From an uncultured Dorea sp. (GTDB lineage: Bacteria; Bacillota; Clostridia; Lachnospirales; Lachnospiraceae): 64,000 nt of DNA. The DNA lies in NCBI GenBank assembly GCA_910584615.1, contig CAJUAM010000005.1:52560-116559 (forward strand), in the 5' to 3' direction. Each line of letters opens with the position of its first letter. The first letter of the stretch is position 1. The notes beneath the pieces were generated by a model that saw only the letters and a program-made list of their open reading frames with translations, made no database searches and was not told the origin of the DNA. Shown one piece after another: positions 18,909 to 28,069 of the stretch. A program made the translations under genes and the position numbers.

Positions 18909-19829
18909 ATGGAGTTAAAGAAGGTCAATGTATTATTGTCATCATATAATGGTGAGTTATATATAAGAGAACAGTTAAATAGTTTGATAGGACAGGAATA
19001 TGGAAACTACAAGATACATATCAGGGATGATGGTTCAACAGACAGTACTGTTAGTATTATTGAAGAATTTATGGAAAGATATCCAGGAAAGATATGTTTG
19101 TATAAAGGTGAAAATCTTGGTTTTCGGAAAAGCTTTCAATGGCTTATGAGATATTGTACAGATGCGGATTATTTTGCTTTTTGTGATCAGGATGATGTGT
19201 GGTATCCGTGCAAAATAAAAAGGGCTGTGGAATGCCTTGATAAAAAAGATAAATGCATTCCGTTGATCTACTTGTGTGATTTTTATTGGTGTGATGTGCA
19301 TATGAATCATTTGCGTAAGAATGAAGGATATAAAAAAAGACATTCTCTGGAGAAATATATCACTTTTGGCGACAGGAACGCATTTGGTTTTACAGAAGTT
19401 TTTAATAAAAAAACGCTTGAAGGGATTAAAGATAAAAAAAGTTTTAAATATTGCGGACATGATGAAATTGCATATTTATACTGTCTGTGCAACGGCAGTG
19501 TGGTCTGGGATAATCAGGTGTGTGTAGATTACCGCAGACATGGTGATAATGCTTCAAAGCAGGAACTGGTCGGTGGAACAAAGTTTACACATTTTCTTTG
19601 GAGGTTAGACCGTTTTCTTATTCATCCAGACAGGAAAGGCATGTATAAAAGATTTGCCGTGTTCTATAAATGTTTTAAAAATGACATTGGAGAATGGGAG
19701 AACAAAGTTTTCCGATTGTATCTGGGACGCAGAGGGAGGATAAGAAAGGCGTTGCTTAGGAAGAGATATCGGGATACTTTAGTAGATGAGATCAGTATCA
19801 GAATTTTATTTCTGTTAGGCAGGGTATAA
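18909..19829 (+). CDS. GT2 glycosyltransferase (rhamnosyltransferase-like)
   Basis: The 306-residue GT2 enzyme starts VNVLLSSYNGELYI, then RDDGSTDST and the DxD-region CDQDDVW, as in alpha-1,3-rhamnosyltransferases. It is a close paralog of the C-terminal half of the next gene: both carry DDxSTDST, xDQDDVW and a matching C-terminal LFLLGR / IFLMGK tail. ATG 18909 follows GGAGAG; a longer frame from 18858 would lack a ribosome site. Near rmlABDC, rhamnose is a plausible donor sugar. Confidence 0.85.
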   Translation: MELKKVNVLLSSYNGELYIREQLNSLIGQEYGNYKIHIRDDGSTDSTVSIIEEFMERYPGKICLYKGENLGFRKSFQWLMRYCTDADYFAFCDQDDVWYPCKIKRAVECLDKKDKCIPLIYLCDFYWCDVHMNHLRKNEGYKKRHSLEKYITFGDRNAFGFTEVFNKKTLEGIKDKKSFKYCGHDEIAYLYCLCNGSVVWDNQVCVDYRRHGDNASKQELVGGTKFTHFLWRLDRFLIHPDRKGMYKRFAVFYKCFKNDIGEWENKVFRLYLGRRGRIRKALLRKRYRDTLVDEISIRILFLLGRV

Positions 19830-19833
19830 GATT

Positions 19834-21630
19834 ATGAAGAAAAAAGAGCGGAAATCAGTGTTCTATAAGGAATATGACGTGGAAACACTAAAAAAGGTCC
19901 AACAGATGGAGTTGGAGATTTTAAGGGATTTTCAAGAGCTTTGTGCCAGACATGGAATTGATTATTTTGCAGGAGGCGGTACTGCCATAGGTGCAATGCG
20001 TCATAATGGGATGATACCCTGGGATGATGATATTGATATTAATTTGCTGAGAAAGGATTATGAAAATTTCATAAAGTATGCAAAAGCGGAATACTCAGAT
20101 AAATATCTGATTGTGAATGCGCAGGAAAATCCAGAGTATCCTTTGATGACTACGAGGTGGATAAAAAGAGGGACTAAGTTCAAGGAAGAATCATTAAAGG
20201 ATCTGGACATTGAGCTTGGGGTTTTTCTTGACATATATTGTTTTGATAATGTGCCGGATAATGAGTTTTTGAGAAAGCTGCATGGATGGATGGTATGGTT
20301 TTTAAATAAGCTGATGATATTAAAGGTGGTAAAAAGACCAGTGTTATATTTTGGCGGCATAAAAGCTAAGGTTGTATATTTTATTTGTGCAATTGCGCAT
20401 TTTATATTAAACATATTGCCGGTATCTAATAGATTTTTATATCAGATGGTAAAAAAAGAGCTGCTTAGGTATAACAGTATTCCTACGAAAAGGGTAGCAT
20501 ATTATTTTGATCCGACTCCTTTTAGCAGTATGATATACGTTAAGGATATTAAACCTACTTATGAAGTGTCTTTTGAAGATGGACATATTAAAGTGGCGAA
20601 TCATGTGGATAAGTATTTGACGATTCGATTTGGAAATTATATGGAACTTCCTCCAAAAGAAAAAAGACATAACCACCCTCCATATATTTTGGAGTTAGAA
20701 GATAATAAAGTAATGAATGCAGAAAAAAAAGTTGCAGTGTTATTGTCTGCCTATAATGGTGAAAAATACATTGCGGAACAAATTGAAAGTATTTTGTGGC
20801 AGGATTATCCTAATATTGATTTATATGTTCGAGATGACTGTTCTACTGATAGTACACTTTTCATTTTGGAAGAATTTGAGAAAAAAGGTCAGATAATATT
20901 AATGAGAGGGGAAAAGAATCTTGGATATCCGGAAGGATTCTATGAACTGATGCGAACAGTCCATGATGCGGATTACTTCAGCTTTAGCGATCAGGATGAT
21001 GTGTGGGAAAAAGATAAGATCAGCAGAGCTGTAAAGAGCCTCAATAAAATGGATACAGAAAAACCAGGATTGTTTATAGCTAATTATGATATTTGTGATG
21101 AAAACCTGAATTATATCAGGACATCATCATGTCTTGGAACACGTCCTAAATTCCGGAATTCTCTTTATGCATGTCTGGGGTTGGGGTTTACTATGGTACT
21201 TAACAGATCTGCAAAAGAGATGATAATAAATTGCCGGTCCAGACGTAGTGTTACAAAGGATGTGTGGATCGGGATGCTATGCTCAGCATTTGGAGAAGTT
21301 GTTTATGATAAAAAATCATGTGCAAAGCATAGACGTAATTCGGGAGCATTTTCTGCGCAAGATACTACTTTTGTAGAAATTCAGAAAGAAAGATTCAAAA
21401 AGTTTTTTTTGGCAGACGGGTTTGGTACAGTTTATATCGTTATGCAGGAGTTTTATGATACGTTTAAGTCGGATCTTAAAAAAAGCGATTTGAAAGAACT
21501 CACGTTGCTTTTGAATCAGAAGAAAACATTGATTAATAAAATAAAAAAGATTTTATATCCGCATCGGCTCCGTTATGATTGGAAGGATGAGATCATGTTA
21601 AGGATAATTTTTTTGATGGGGAAATTATAA
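19834..21630 (+). CDS. LicD / GT2 fusion protein
   Basis: A 598-residue two-domain protein. Residues 1 to about 285 are a LicD-type nucleotidyltransferase-fold domain, with GGGTAIGAMRHNG and the metal motif WDDDIDI around residues 62-68. LicD enzymes transfer phosphocholine or other phospho-groups to glycans. Residues from about 298 are a GT2 domain (LLSAYNGEKYIAE, RDDCSTDST, SDQDDVW) paralogous to the preceding gene. One polypeptide could thus add a sugar and then a phospho-substituent. It starts four bases after the upstream glycosyltransferase. The fusion is continuous with no frameshift. Confidence 0.85.
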   Translation: MKKKERKSVFYKEYDVETLKKVQQMELEILRDFQELCARHGIDYFAGGGTAIGAMRHNGMIPWDDDIDINLLRKDYENFIKYAKAEYSDKYLIVNAQENPEYPLMTTRWIKRGTKFKEESLKDLDIELGVFLDIYCFDNVPDNEFLRKLHGWMVWFLNKLMILKVVKRPVLYFGGIKAKVVYFICAIAHFILNILPVSNRFLYQMVKKELLRYNSIPTKRVAYYFDPTPFSSMIYVKDIKPTYEVSFEDGHIKVANHVDKYLTIRFGNYMELPPKEKRHNHPPYILELEDNKVMNAEKKVAVLLSAYNGEKYIAEQIESILWQDYPNIDLYVRDDCSTDSTLFILEEFEKKGQIILMRGEKNLGYPEGFYELMRTVHDADYFSFSDQDDVWEKDKISRAVKSLNKMDTEKPGLFIANYDICDENLNYIRTSSCLGTRPKFRNSLYACLGLGFTMVLNRSAKEMIINCRSRRSVTKDVWIGMLCSAFGEVVYDKKSCAKHRRNSGAFSAQDTTFVEIQKERFKKFFLADGFGTVYIVMQEFYDTFKSDLKKSDLKELTLLLNQKKTLINKIKKILYPHRLRYDWKDEIMLRIIFLMGKL

Positions 21631-21656
21631 TCTTAAAGTCAATAAAAGGATAAAAG

Positions 21657-22454
21657 ATGAAGAAGCATACATTTGCCATTTGTGCATATAAAGAAAGTCC
21701 TTATCTGGAAGAATGCGTAAAGTCGCTAAAAAGGCAGACAATATCATCAGATATTATTGTAGCGACGTCAACGCCCTGTGAGTATATACAGAATATAGCA
21801 GAAAAGTATAAACTGCCTTATTATATCAACCACGGGGAAAAGGGGATCACGCAGGATTGGAATTTTGCCTACTCCTGCGCGGATAGTAAATATGTTACTA
21901 TCACTCATCAGGATGATATCTACGAGGATAATTATCTGGAACAGGCTCTTTTGGCGCTGGATCGTTCCAAAAGACCTTTAATCTTTTTTAGTGATTATTA
22001 TGAGCTGCGAAGCGGCAAAAAGGTGAGGAATAATATATTACTGAACATAAAGAGAATCATGCTGTTACCTTTAAGGATAAAATGCTTTCAGCATTCCAGA
22101 TGGGTGCGCAGAAGGATACTTTCGATAGGATCTCCGATATGCTGTCCTTCGGTGACATATGCAGTTGGGAATCTTCCTGTGGTTATTTTTGCGCATCACT
22201 TTCGTTCCTGTGAAGACTGGGAAGCATGGGAGAAAATATCAAGGTTAAATGGAGAGTTTCTGTATTGTCCTAAACTTCTTATAGGACATCGGATACACGA
22301 GGATTCAGAGACAACGGCAATTATCGGGGATAATAAGAGGTCAGAGGAAGAATACGAGATGTTTCGGAAATTCTGGCCTAAGATCATTGCAGGACTTTTG
22401 AATAAGCCTTATTCTAAAAGTCAGATTTCCAATCGTTTGAAAAAAGGGAATTAG
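21657..22454 (+). CDS. GT2 glycosyltransferase
   Basis: A 265-residue GT2 protein starting THFTAFAICAY-like (actual start MKKHTFAICAYKES), with HGEKGITQDWNFAY and the metal-binding region THQDDIYED. The C-terminal third is basic and has GHRIHEDSET, resembling small capsular GT2 enzymes. Donor and acceptor are unknown. It ends one base before the next glycosyltransferase gene, in the rml operon. Confidence 0.8.
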   Translation: MKKHTFAICAYKESPYLEECVKSLKRQTISSDIIVATSTPCEYIQNIAEKYKLPYYINHGEKGITQDWNFAYSCADSKYVTITHQDDIYEDNYLEQALLALDRSKRPLIFFSDYYELRSGKKVRNNILLNIKRIMLLPLRIKCFQHSRWVRRRILSIGSPICCPSVTYAVGNLPVVIFAHHFRSCEDWEAWEKISRLNGEFLYCPKLLIGHRIHEDSETTAIIGDNKRSEEEYEMFRKFWPKIIAGLLNKPYSKSQISNRLKKGN

Positions 22455-22455
22455 A

Positions 22456-23142
22456 ATGAAGAAATTAGTGATTATACCTGCATTCAATGAAGCAGAGAGT
22501 ATTGTAGGGGCGGTTGAAGATATACGTAAGAATGCGCCAGAATTTGATTATATTGTGATAAATGACTGTTCAGAAGATATGACGGCAGAAATGTGTAAAA
22601 AGAATGATATTAAGGTTTTAGAACTGCCAATTAATCTTGGAATAGGTGGAGCCGTGCAGACGGGATATGCTTATGCTTACCGTAATCAGTATGATATTGT
22701 GGTTCAGTTTGATGGGGACGGACAGCATGCCGCATGCTTCCTGGAGACAATGGCAGAGGCACTTATAAGCCAGGAGGCAGATATGGTGATCGGTTCTCGG
22801 TTCATTGAGTATCAGGGGTTTCAGTCTTCAGGGATAAGAAGAGTGGGAATAAAGATATTTGCATTTTTGACAAAAGTCTTGTTTGGAGAAAAAATAACAG
22901 ACGCTACATCAGGAATGCGTATGTGTAATCGTGAAGTGATTAAATTATTTGTACAAGATTATCCGAGAGATTATCCGGAGCCGGAAACTGTGTGCAGACT
23001 CTTACGAAAGAAGTGCAGAGTCATCGAGGTGCCAGTACAGATGCGCAGGCGTTTCGCTGGTACATCCTCTATTTCTTTTGGAAAATCTATTTATTATATG
23101 ATCAAAGTAACTCTTGCGGTGCTGATAGAAAGATTGAGGTAA
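22456..23142 (+). CDS. DPM1/GtrB-like GT2 glycosyltransferase
   Basis: The 228-residue enzyme resembles dolichol-phosphate mannosyltransferases: IIPAFNEAESI, INDCSEDMT and the DxDGQH motif QFDGDGQH. Such enzymes transfer a sugar to polyprenyl phosphate. No C-terminal membrane helices are present, but a DUF2304 membrane protein follows, a pairing commonly seen. It may therefore make a polyprenyl-phosphate sugar for side-chain modification by the DUF2142 protein; that chain of roles is inference. Confidence 0.82.
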   Translation: MKKLVIIPAFNEAESIVGAVEDIRKNAPEFDYIVINDCSEDMTAEMCKKNDIKVLELPINLGIGGAVQTGYAYAYRNQYDIVVQFDGDGQHAACFLETMAEALISQEADMVIGSRFIEYQGFQSSGIRRVGIKIFAFLTKVLFGEKITDATSGMRMCNREVIKLFVQDYPRDYPEPETVCRLLRKKCRVIEVPVQMRRRFAGTSSISFGKSIYYMIKVTLAVLIERLR

Positions 23143-23147
23143 AGAGT

Positions 23148-23513
23148 ATGATGACGCGTCAGGCACAAATTTTTATCGTAATATTTCTACTTTTAGTTTT
23201 AGCAGTTATTATCAATATGATTAAACGAAGACAGTTAGAATTAAAATATGTACTGTTGTGGATGGGGTGCGATATCGCGCTTATTATTCTTACATGTGCA
23301 CCTGATCTTATGAATATACTGGCTAGAATGCTGGGTATACAGTCTCCAGTAAATATGATCTTTTTTTTAGGATTTTTGTTTTCTTTGATGATTATTTTTT
23401 CTCTGACAGTTACGATCTCACGTATTACTGCAAAGGTGCGGAAGATGGCTCAGGAAATCGCCTTTTTATCTGAGAGACTCGATGAGGAAATCAAAAAGCG
23501 GGATATTCATTAA
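23148..23513 (+). CDS. DUF2304 small membrane protein
   Basis: The 121-residue protein has three hydrophobic segments (FIVIFLLLVLAVI, a central segment, and MIFFLGFLFSLMIIFSL) and a charged, coiled-coil-like C-terminal tail ending KRDIH. DUF2304 proteins usually sit beside GtrB-like glycosyltransferases and are thought to anchor or assist them. Start ATG 23148 (or 23151) is placed after TTGAGGT at 23134-23140. Confidence 0.8.
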   Translation: MMTRQAQIFIVIFLLLVLAVIINMIKRRQLELKYVLLWMGCDIALIILTCAPDLMNILARMLGIQSPVNMIFFLGFLFSLMIIFSLTVTISRITAKVRKMAQEIAFLSERLDEEIKKRDIH

Positions 23514-23527
23514 AATGAAATGTATAA

Positions 23528-25801
23528 ATGAAAGGGATCATCACAATGCAGAGAAAAAAATATTTATATATATACCTTGCGTTTGTCGCTGTCTGTCTGT
23601 TGGTTACAGGATACCGGTGCGCAGAAAGAACTGAGGTGACAGAGGAGGAAAGCTATGGTATTACATCAGATGATACTATAGAAGTGAATGAGGGGACAAA
23701 AGTTGAAAGCACATTTAAGCTTACAGGAGATACTCTGCAGGGAATTAGTGTAAAATTTCAGACTAAAAAAGTATTCCAAAAGGAACGGTTAAAAGCGAAA
23801 CTCTTTGATGCTGTAACCGGGGAGCTTCTGGCGGAAGATTCAGTTGCATTGAAATATGAACGTATTCAGAATAAAGACGGGGGTTCTTTTATCTATTTTA
23901 ATCTGCCGGTAAATGGAAGGAAAGATAAGAATGTAAGACTTGCCCTGACTCTGGATGGCAGCGGATTTGTATATCCGTCTCTAGTAATAAGCAAAAAACA
24001 GATAAACAGTTCATATTTAATCATAGATGGTGAAGGATCTGAGAGTAAACTTGTGTTTAAAACAAGATACTATATGGGGACAAGCAATAATGCAGCAAAG
24101 GTAATCGGCAGCAGTATTGTTGTGATAGCTTTTGGAACAGTGCTTTTTTTATTTGTATTTTTAGGTGGAGGATGGGAAGAAGAGGCGGCAAAAAAGAATC
24201 GGATACTTATCGTAGCAGATTCTGTGAATGAGTACGCGGTTATATTGATGAAAAGGTATGGCAGGTTTATAAAAGTTATTCTGCTATTCGGTTTTCTTTG
24301 TTTTTATATTTTGTATGTATATAAATATGGAGTGAGCAATGCTGTACGGGAAGAAGGTTATTTTTTCTTAAAGAAGATGTATGCGGTTTTAGGGGCTTTA
24401 GTTTTATTGGCAGCGGCGCTTATTTATTATGTGTGTTCAATCAAACGACTGGCCATGGAAAAGATGTTTGTTCCGATAGCTTTGAGTTTGGGGACTTTGT
24501 TTTGTCTTGTGATAGGTGTTGACACTGTTCCGGACGAACCGTCACATATTGATACTGCTTATGCATTGTCAAATGAATTTATGGGAATACCTGAAAGCGG
24601 GAAGCCGGGTTATATCTACAAAAGAATAGAAGATATTGATTCCGGCGCAGAAAAGCGCCAGTCACTGGGAGCAGATAATTATAAGTGGATGTATGAAAAA
24701 CTGTTTTGCGCGGCAGAAGATGCATCGCTGGCAGAATGTGCAGTGAGAAGCAACCTCGGCAACGGAGGGAAGATATACTATGTTCCCCAGGCTGTCGGGA
24801 TATCCATCGGAAGAATTCTGAATCTGGGGCTGCTGCCTGCTATAATGCTCGGAAGATTTTTTTCATTGTTGTGCTATATTGTGCTTGTGTATTTTGCTGT
24901 TAAGATCATTCCGGTTGGAAAGCTGTCATTGCTTTTTGTCGCGATACTGCCGATTAGTCTGCAGCAGGCAGCATCTGTGTCTTATGACGGTATGATCAAT
25001 GGGATATCGTTCCTTTATCTCGCTTTTTCTGTTTATATAATTTATAGCGATAGACGGCTGAGGTTTTTGGATGTAAGTGCTATTGCTTTTACAGGAAGTT
25101 TATTGGCAACGGTAAAAGGGGGTGTATATATTCCGTTATGTTTGATGCCGCTCATGATTTTCTGGAGAAGGAAGAATGTGCTGAAAAAGGAAAGATATTG
25201 TGCGGTGTTTTTGACGGGACTATTTGTTTTGGCTTTCGTTACGGGGCGCTTTGCAGATATTCTTTCAAGGTTTGCAACAGTTCAGGGTACAAAGACTGGC
25301 GGAGCAGAAAATCAGGAAATCTATACGTTTGGATACTTAATCAGCCACCCAGTGCGTGCTGTAGGACTTTATACCAATACTGTCCATAAACAGGGAGATC
25401 TGCAGTTGAGAAATCTTTTGGGTGGAAATCTTGCGTGGCGGGATGTTAATATTGATTGGTATATTGTGATTTTGATTTTATTGTTGATTTTATTATCTTG
25501 TATACGGCAGAATAAGGAAACATATATACCGCGTAATGATAAAATATTTATGGGATTGCTTGCGTTTGGAACATTTTGCTTTGTTGAGCTGTCTATGCTG
25601 CTTGCATGGACGCCAGTCAAGCTAAACTATATTACCGGGGCACAGGGAAGATATTTTTTGCCGTTCTTTTTATTGGTACTGCTGTGTCTGAGAAATTCTT
25701 TCTTCACAATACGCAGGAATATAGAACGGCAGATGATACTTTGTTTTGGGGTGATAGATATTATTGTTGTACTGCAGGTGGTTTTGAAAGTGTTGGAATA
25801 A
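23528..25801 (+). CDS. DUF2142 large membrane protein (possible GT-C-type transferase)
   Basis: A 757-residue membrane protein. An N-terminal helix and a roughly 170-residue extracytoplasmic beta-rich region precede about ten more helices. VDTVPDEPSHIDTAYAL near residue 338 is the DUF2142 signature and sits where GT-C enzymes carry catalytic acids. It could use the polyprenyl-sugar made by the GtrB-like enzyme upstream; this is inference. ATG 23528 or 23546 may be the start. Codon use matches its neighbours. Confidence 0.78.
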   Translation: MKGIITMQRKKYLYIYLAFVAVCLLVTGYRCAERTEVTEEESYGITSDDTIEVNEGTKVESTFKLTGDTLQGISVKFQTKKVFQKERLKAKLFDAVTGELLAEDSVALKYERIQNKDGGSFIYFNLPVNGRKDKNVRLALTLDGSGFVYPSLVISKKQINSSYLIIDGEGSESKLVFKTRYYMGTSNNAAKVIGSSIVVIAFGTVLFLFVFLGGGWEEEAAKKNRILIVADSVNEYAVILMKRYGRFIKVILLFGFLCFYILYVYKYGVSNAVREEGYFFLKKMYAVLGALVLLAAALIYYVCSIKRLAMEKMFVPIALSLGTLFCLVIGVDTVPDEPSHIDTAYALSNEFMGIPESGKPGYIYKRIEDIDSGAEKRQSLGADNYKWMYEKLFCAAEDASLAECAVRSNLGNGGKIYYVPQAVGISIGRILNLGLLPAIMLGRFFSLLCYIVLVYFAVKIIPVGKLSLLFVAILPISLQQAASVSYDGMINGISFLYLAFSVYIIYSDRRLRFLDVSAIAFTGSLLATVKGGVYIPLCLMPLMIFWRRKNVLKKERYCAVFLTGLFVLAFVTGRFADILSRFATVQGTKTGGAENQEIYTFGYLISHPVRAVGLYTNTVHKQGDLQLRNLLGGNLAWRDVNIDWYIVILILLLILLSCIRQNKETYIPRNDKIFMGLLAFGTFCFVELSMLLAWTPVKLNYITGAQGRYFLPFFLLVLLCLRNSFFTIRRNIERQMILCFGVIDIIVVLQVVLKVLE

Positions 25802-25806
25802 TATGG

Positions 25807-25835
25807 TGGACTTTTCAGATTATTAGATGTATAAT
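25807..25835 (+). promoter_or_regulatory. candidate internal promoter before the PglF/CapD-like gene
   Basis: TGGACT (25807-25812), a 17-base spacer and TATAAT (25830-25835) lie in the 108-base gap before the dehydratase gene. The hexamers and spacing are identical to the rml promoter at 13859-13887, and both share TGGACTTTT. The repetition makes it more credible than either alone. Confidence 0.42.
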
Positions 25836-25909
25836 AGGTAGGATACGTGAAGAATACTAATACTTATATGATAAAAGGAATGTAAGAACAAAAGAAAGGT
25901 TTTGCTTTT

Positions 25910-27742
25910 ATGATAGGGACAGGAAGAAAAAGGGCAGTATTGATAGGGATTTGTGACGCACTGATTGTAGTATTCAGTGCGCTGCTTTCGTTGGGATTAA
26001 GATTTAATTTTGATATTATTCCTTCGGAATATCTGATTCCGGCGATTTACTGCCTGCCAATAGATATTCTTATTGCAATTTTGGTGCTTCGTTTTTTCAG
26101 ACTGTATAACCGTGTATGGACATACGCATCGATGGAAGAGAGTATGTCTATATTGGAGGCAACAATCTGTATAGAAATTATATATGTACTGTACCATTAT
26201 TTCTTTCAGATTTTGATGCCGAGAAGTTTTTATATATTTGACGCAATCTTGTTGTTTTTAATGTTTTTAACCTCAAGATTCGCAAGGAGGATACAAAAGC
26301 AGTTATTTTCCGAAAAATCGGATGAAGAATTAAAAAAAAGAACCTTACTCATAGGTGCCGGCTCAGCGGCATCGATATTGATCCAGGAAACACAGCGTGT
26401 CAGCCGCAGTTCGCGGAATATCATATGTATCATTGACGATAATGTTAATAAGAAGGGGAAATATCTCAAAAATATCCCGATTGTGGGTACAAGAGATGAT
26501 ATTACAGCGGTAGTAAAGAGATATAAGATTGACGAGATCATTATTGCGATTCCTTCTGCGACCTCGAAGGCTATAAAGGAACTTTTGGAAATATGCCATG
26601 AAACGGAAGCAAAGGTAAAAATCCTGCCTGCGATCGCAGCAGGGTTTACAGAATCCCTTGCTGATATGGTGCGCGAAGTGCGTTATGAAGACTTGCTGGG
26701 ACGTAGTCCGGTAAGGGTAAATCAAGCTGGTATCGGAGCATTTTTAGAAGGGAAAACAGTGTTGGTAACTGGTGGAGGAGGCTCTATCGGTTCAGAGTTA
26801 TGCCGTCAGATTGTAAAGTACAACCCTGCCAGATTATTAATATTTGATATTTATGAAAATAATGCCTATGAAATACAGATGGAATTAGAACGGCATTATC
26901 CTGATCAGCAGATCATAACACTGATCGGTTCTGTAAGAGACTATGACAGACTGAATAAAATGTTTGAAAGTTATAAGCCGCAGATCATATACCATGCTGC
27001 GGCTCATAAGCATGTTCCGCTTATGGAGGATTCGCCGAATGAAGCAATAAAGAATAACTGTTTGGGTACGTATAATATGGCAAAACTTGCTGATATATAT
27101 GAAGCAGAGAATTTTACGCTTATTTCCACAGATAAAGCGGTACGTCCGACGAATGTAATGGGTGCGACAAAAAGAATCTGCGAGATGATCATACAAAGCT
27201 TCTCTAAACAGTCACGGAATACCAGATATGCGGCAGTGCGTTTTGGCAATGTGCTTGGAAGCAATGGGTCAGTAATTCCTCTTTTTTCAAAACAGATAGA
27301 AGAAGGAGGTCCGGTAACTGTCACACATAGGGAGATTACGAGGTTTTTTATGACTATTCCGGAAGCGGTTTCTCTTGTTCTTCAGGCAAGCTTGTTCGCA
27401 AAAGGCGGAGAAATCTTTGTGTTGGATATGGGTAAACCTGTTAAAATCTACGAATTGGCAGAAAATCTTATCCGGATGAAAGGGTATAAGCCGAATCAGG
27501 ATATTTTAATACAGATTACAGGTCTCCGGCCGGGAGAGAAGTTGTATGAAGAACTTCTTATGGATGAAGAAGGTCTTACGAAGACTGCTAATGAAAAGAT
27601 ATTTGTAGGACATCCCATTAAGATGGATGAGAAGGTATTCTTTAAGGAGTTAGAAGAACTGATAGCATTGAGTCAGACAAATGGGGATGAGATCCAGAAA
27701 GCATTAGCAGGTGTATGTTTGACATATAAAAGGAAAGTGTAA
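25910..27742 (+). CDS. UDP-GlcNAc 4,6-dehydratase-like membrane protein (PglF/CapD/WbpM family)
   Basis: The 610-residue protein has about four N-terminal membrane helices, a first Rossmann-like region (LIGAGSAASIL) and a catalytic SDR domain from about residue 280 (VTGGGGSIGSELCRQ). The active-site segment STDKAVRPTNVMGATKR has the Thr-Asp-Lys triad of PglF-type enzymes. It makes UDP-4-keto-6-deoxy-GlcNAc, the substrate for a 4-aminotransferase; such an enzyme (28070) and a PglC-like priming transferase (29367) follow. A shorter, soluble CapE-like relative is at 45377. Confidence 0.9.
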   Translation: MIGTGRKRAVLIGICDALIVVFSALLSLGLRFNFDIIPSEYLIPAIYCLPIDILIAILVLRFFRLYNRVWTYASMEESMSILEATICIEIIYVLYHYFFQILMPRSFYIFDAILLFLMFLTSRFARRIQKQLFSEKSDEELKKRTLLIGAGSAASILIQETQRVSRSSRNIICIIDDNVNKKGKYLKNIPIVGTRDDITAVVKRYKIDEIIIAIPSATSKAIKELLEICHETEAKVKILPAIAAGFTESLADMVREVRYEDLLGRSPVRVNQAGIGAFLEGKTVLVTGGGGSIGSELCRQIVKYNPARLLIFDIYENNAYEIQMELERHYPDQQIITLIGSVRDYDRLNKMFESYKPQIIYHAAAHKHVPLMEDSPNEAIKNNCLGTYNMAKLADIYEAENFTLISTDKAVRPTNVMGATKRICEMIIQSFSKQSRNTRYAAVRFGNVLGSNGSVIPLFSKQIEEGGPVTVTHREITRFFMTIPEAVSLVLQASLFAKGGEIFVLDMGKPVKIYELAENLIRMKGYKPNQDILIQITGLRPGEKLYEELLMDEEGLTKTANEKIFVGHPIKMDEKVFFKELEELIALSQTNGDEIQKALAGVCLTYKRKV

Positions 27743-27837
27743 TTGAATTTTAAGATGGATGAGATTATTTGAAGCAGACAATAAGAGTGTATGCTGTGAA
27801 GAAACTAGCAATGCAAATTTTGTAAAGGGTCTAGGAA

Positions 27838-27866
27838 AATCTTTCCAATCCTGGATTGGGAAGATT
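27838..27866 (+). promoter_or_regulatory. near-perfect 14-bp hairpin in the leader before module 2
   Basis: AATCTTTCCAATCC (27838-27851) is followed after one base by GGATTGGGAAGATT (27853-27866), pairing over 14 positions with one G-U. No T run follows, so it is not a simple terminator. It is the first of three RNA stem-loops in the 327-base gap before the aminotransferase gene. Upstream hairpins of this sort are known in polysaccharide leaders controlled by specialised NusG proteins such as LoaP; whether that applies is unknown. Confidence 0.45.
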
Positions 27867-27899
27867 AAAAGGGATAAGGGTTATGATTGCGTTTTGGGC

Positions 27900-27993
27900 A
27901 CTCTGGATTGGTTCGCAATTAGAGCAGAATATTAATGAAGGAAGTGGCCAAGCATATTGTGTTAATAGATACAATTAGTTATTGGCCATTTTT
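27900..27993 (+). terminator. second hairpin and terminator/attenuator before module 2
   Basis: CTCTGG..TTG and CAATTAGAG (27900-27924) can form a bulged hairpin with loop GTTCG. It is followed by a stem of TGGCCAA (27945-27951) with TTGGCCA (27982-27988), enclosing a small ATTGT/ACAAT helix, and then five T (27989-27993). That is the form of an intrinsic terminator or attenuator lying 76 bases before the next ATG. The rest of the gap is AT-rich with no gene. Confidence 0.5.
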
Positions 27994-28069
27994 GTTTAAA
28001 AGAAAAATTATCATCAAAGCAGATTACAGCGGAGATCAAAATAAAATATTATAAAGGGGGATTTTTAGA

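Noticed and set aside
27838..27866. Hairpin after the PglF-like gene as an intrinsic terminator
   Set aside because: No T run follows the stem. The later stem at 27945-27993 is the better terminator candidate.
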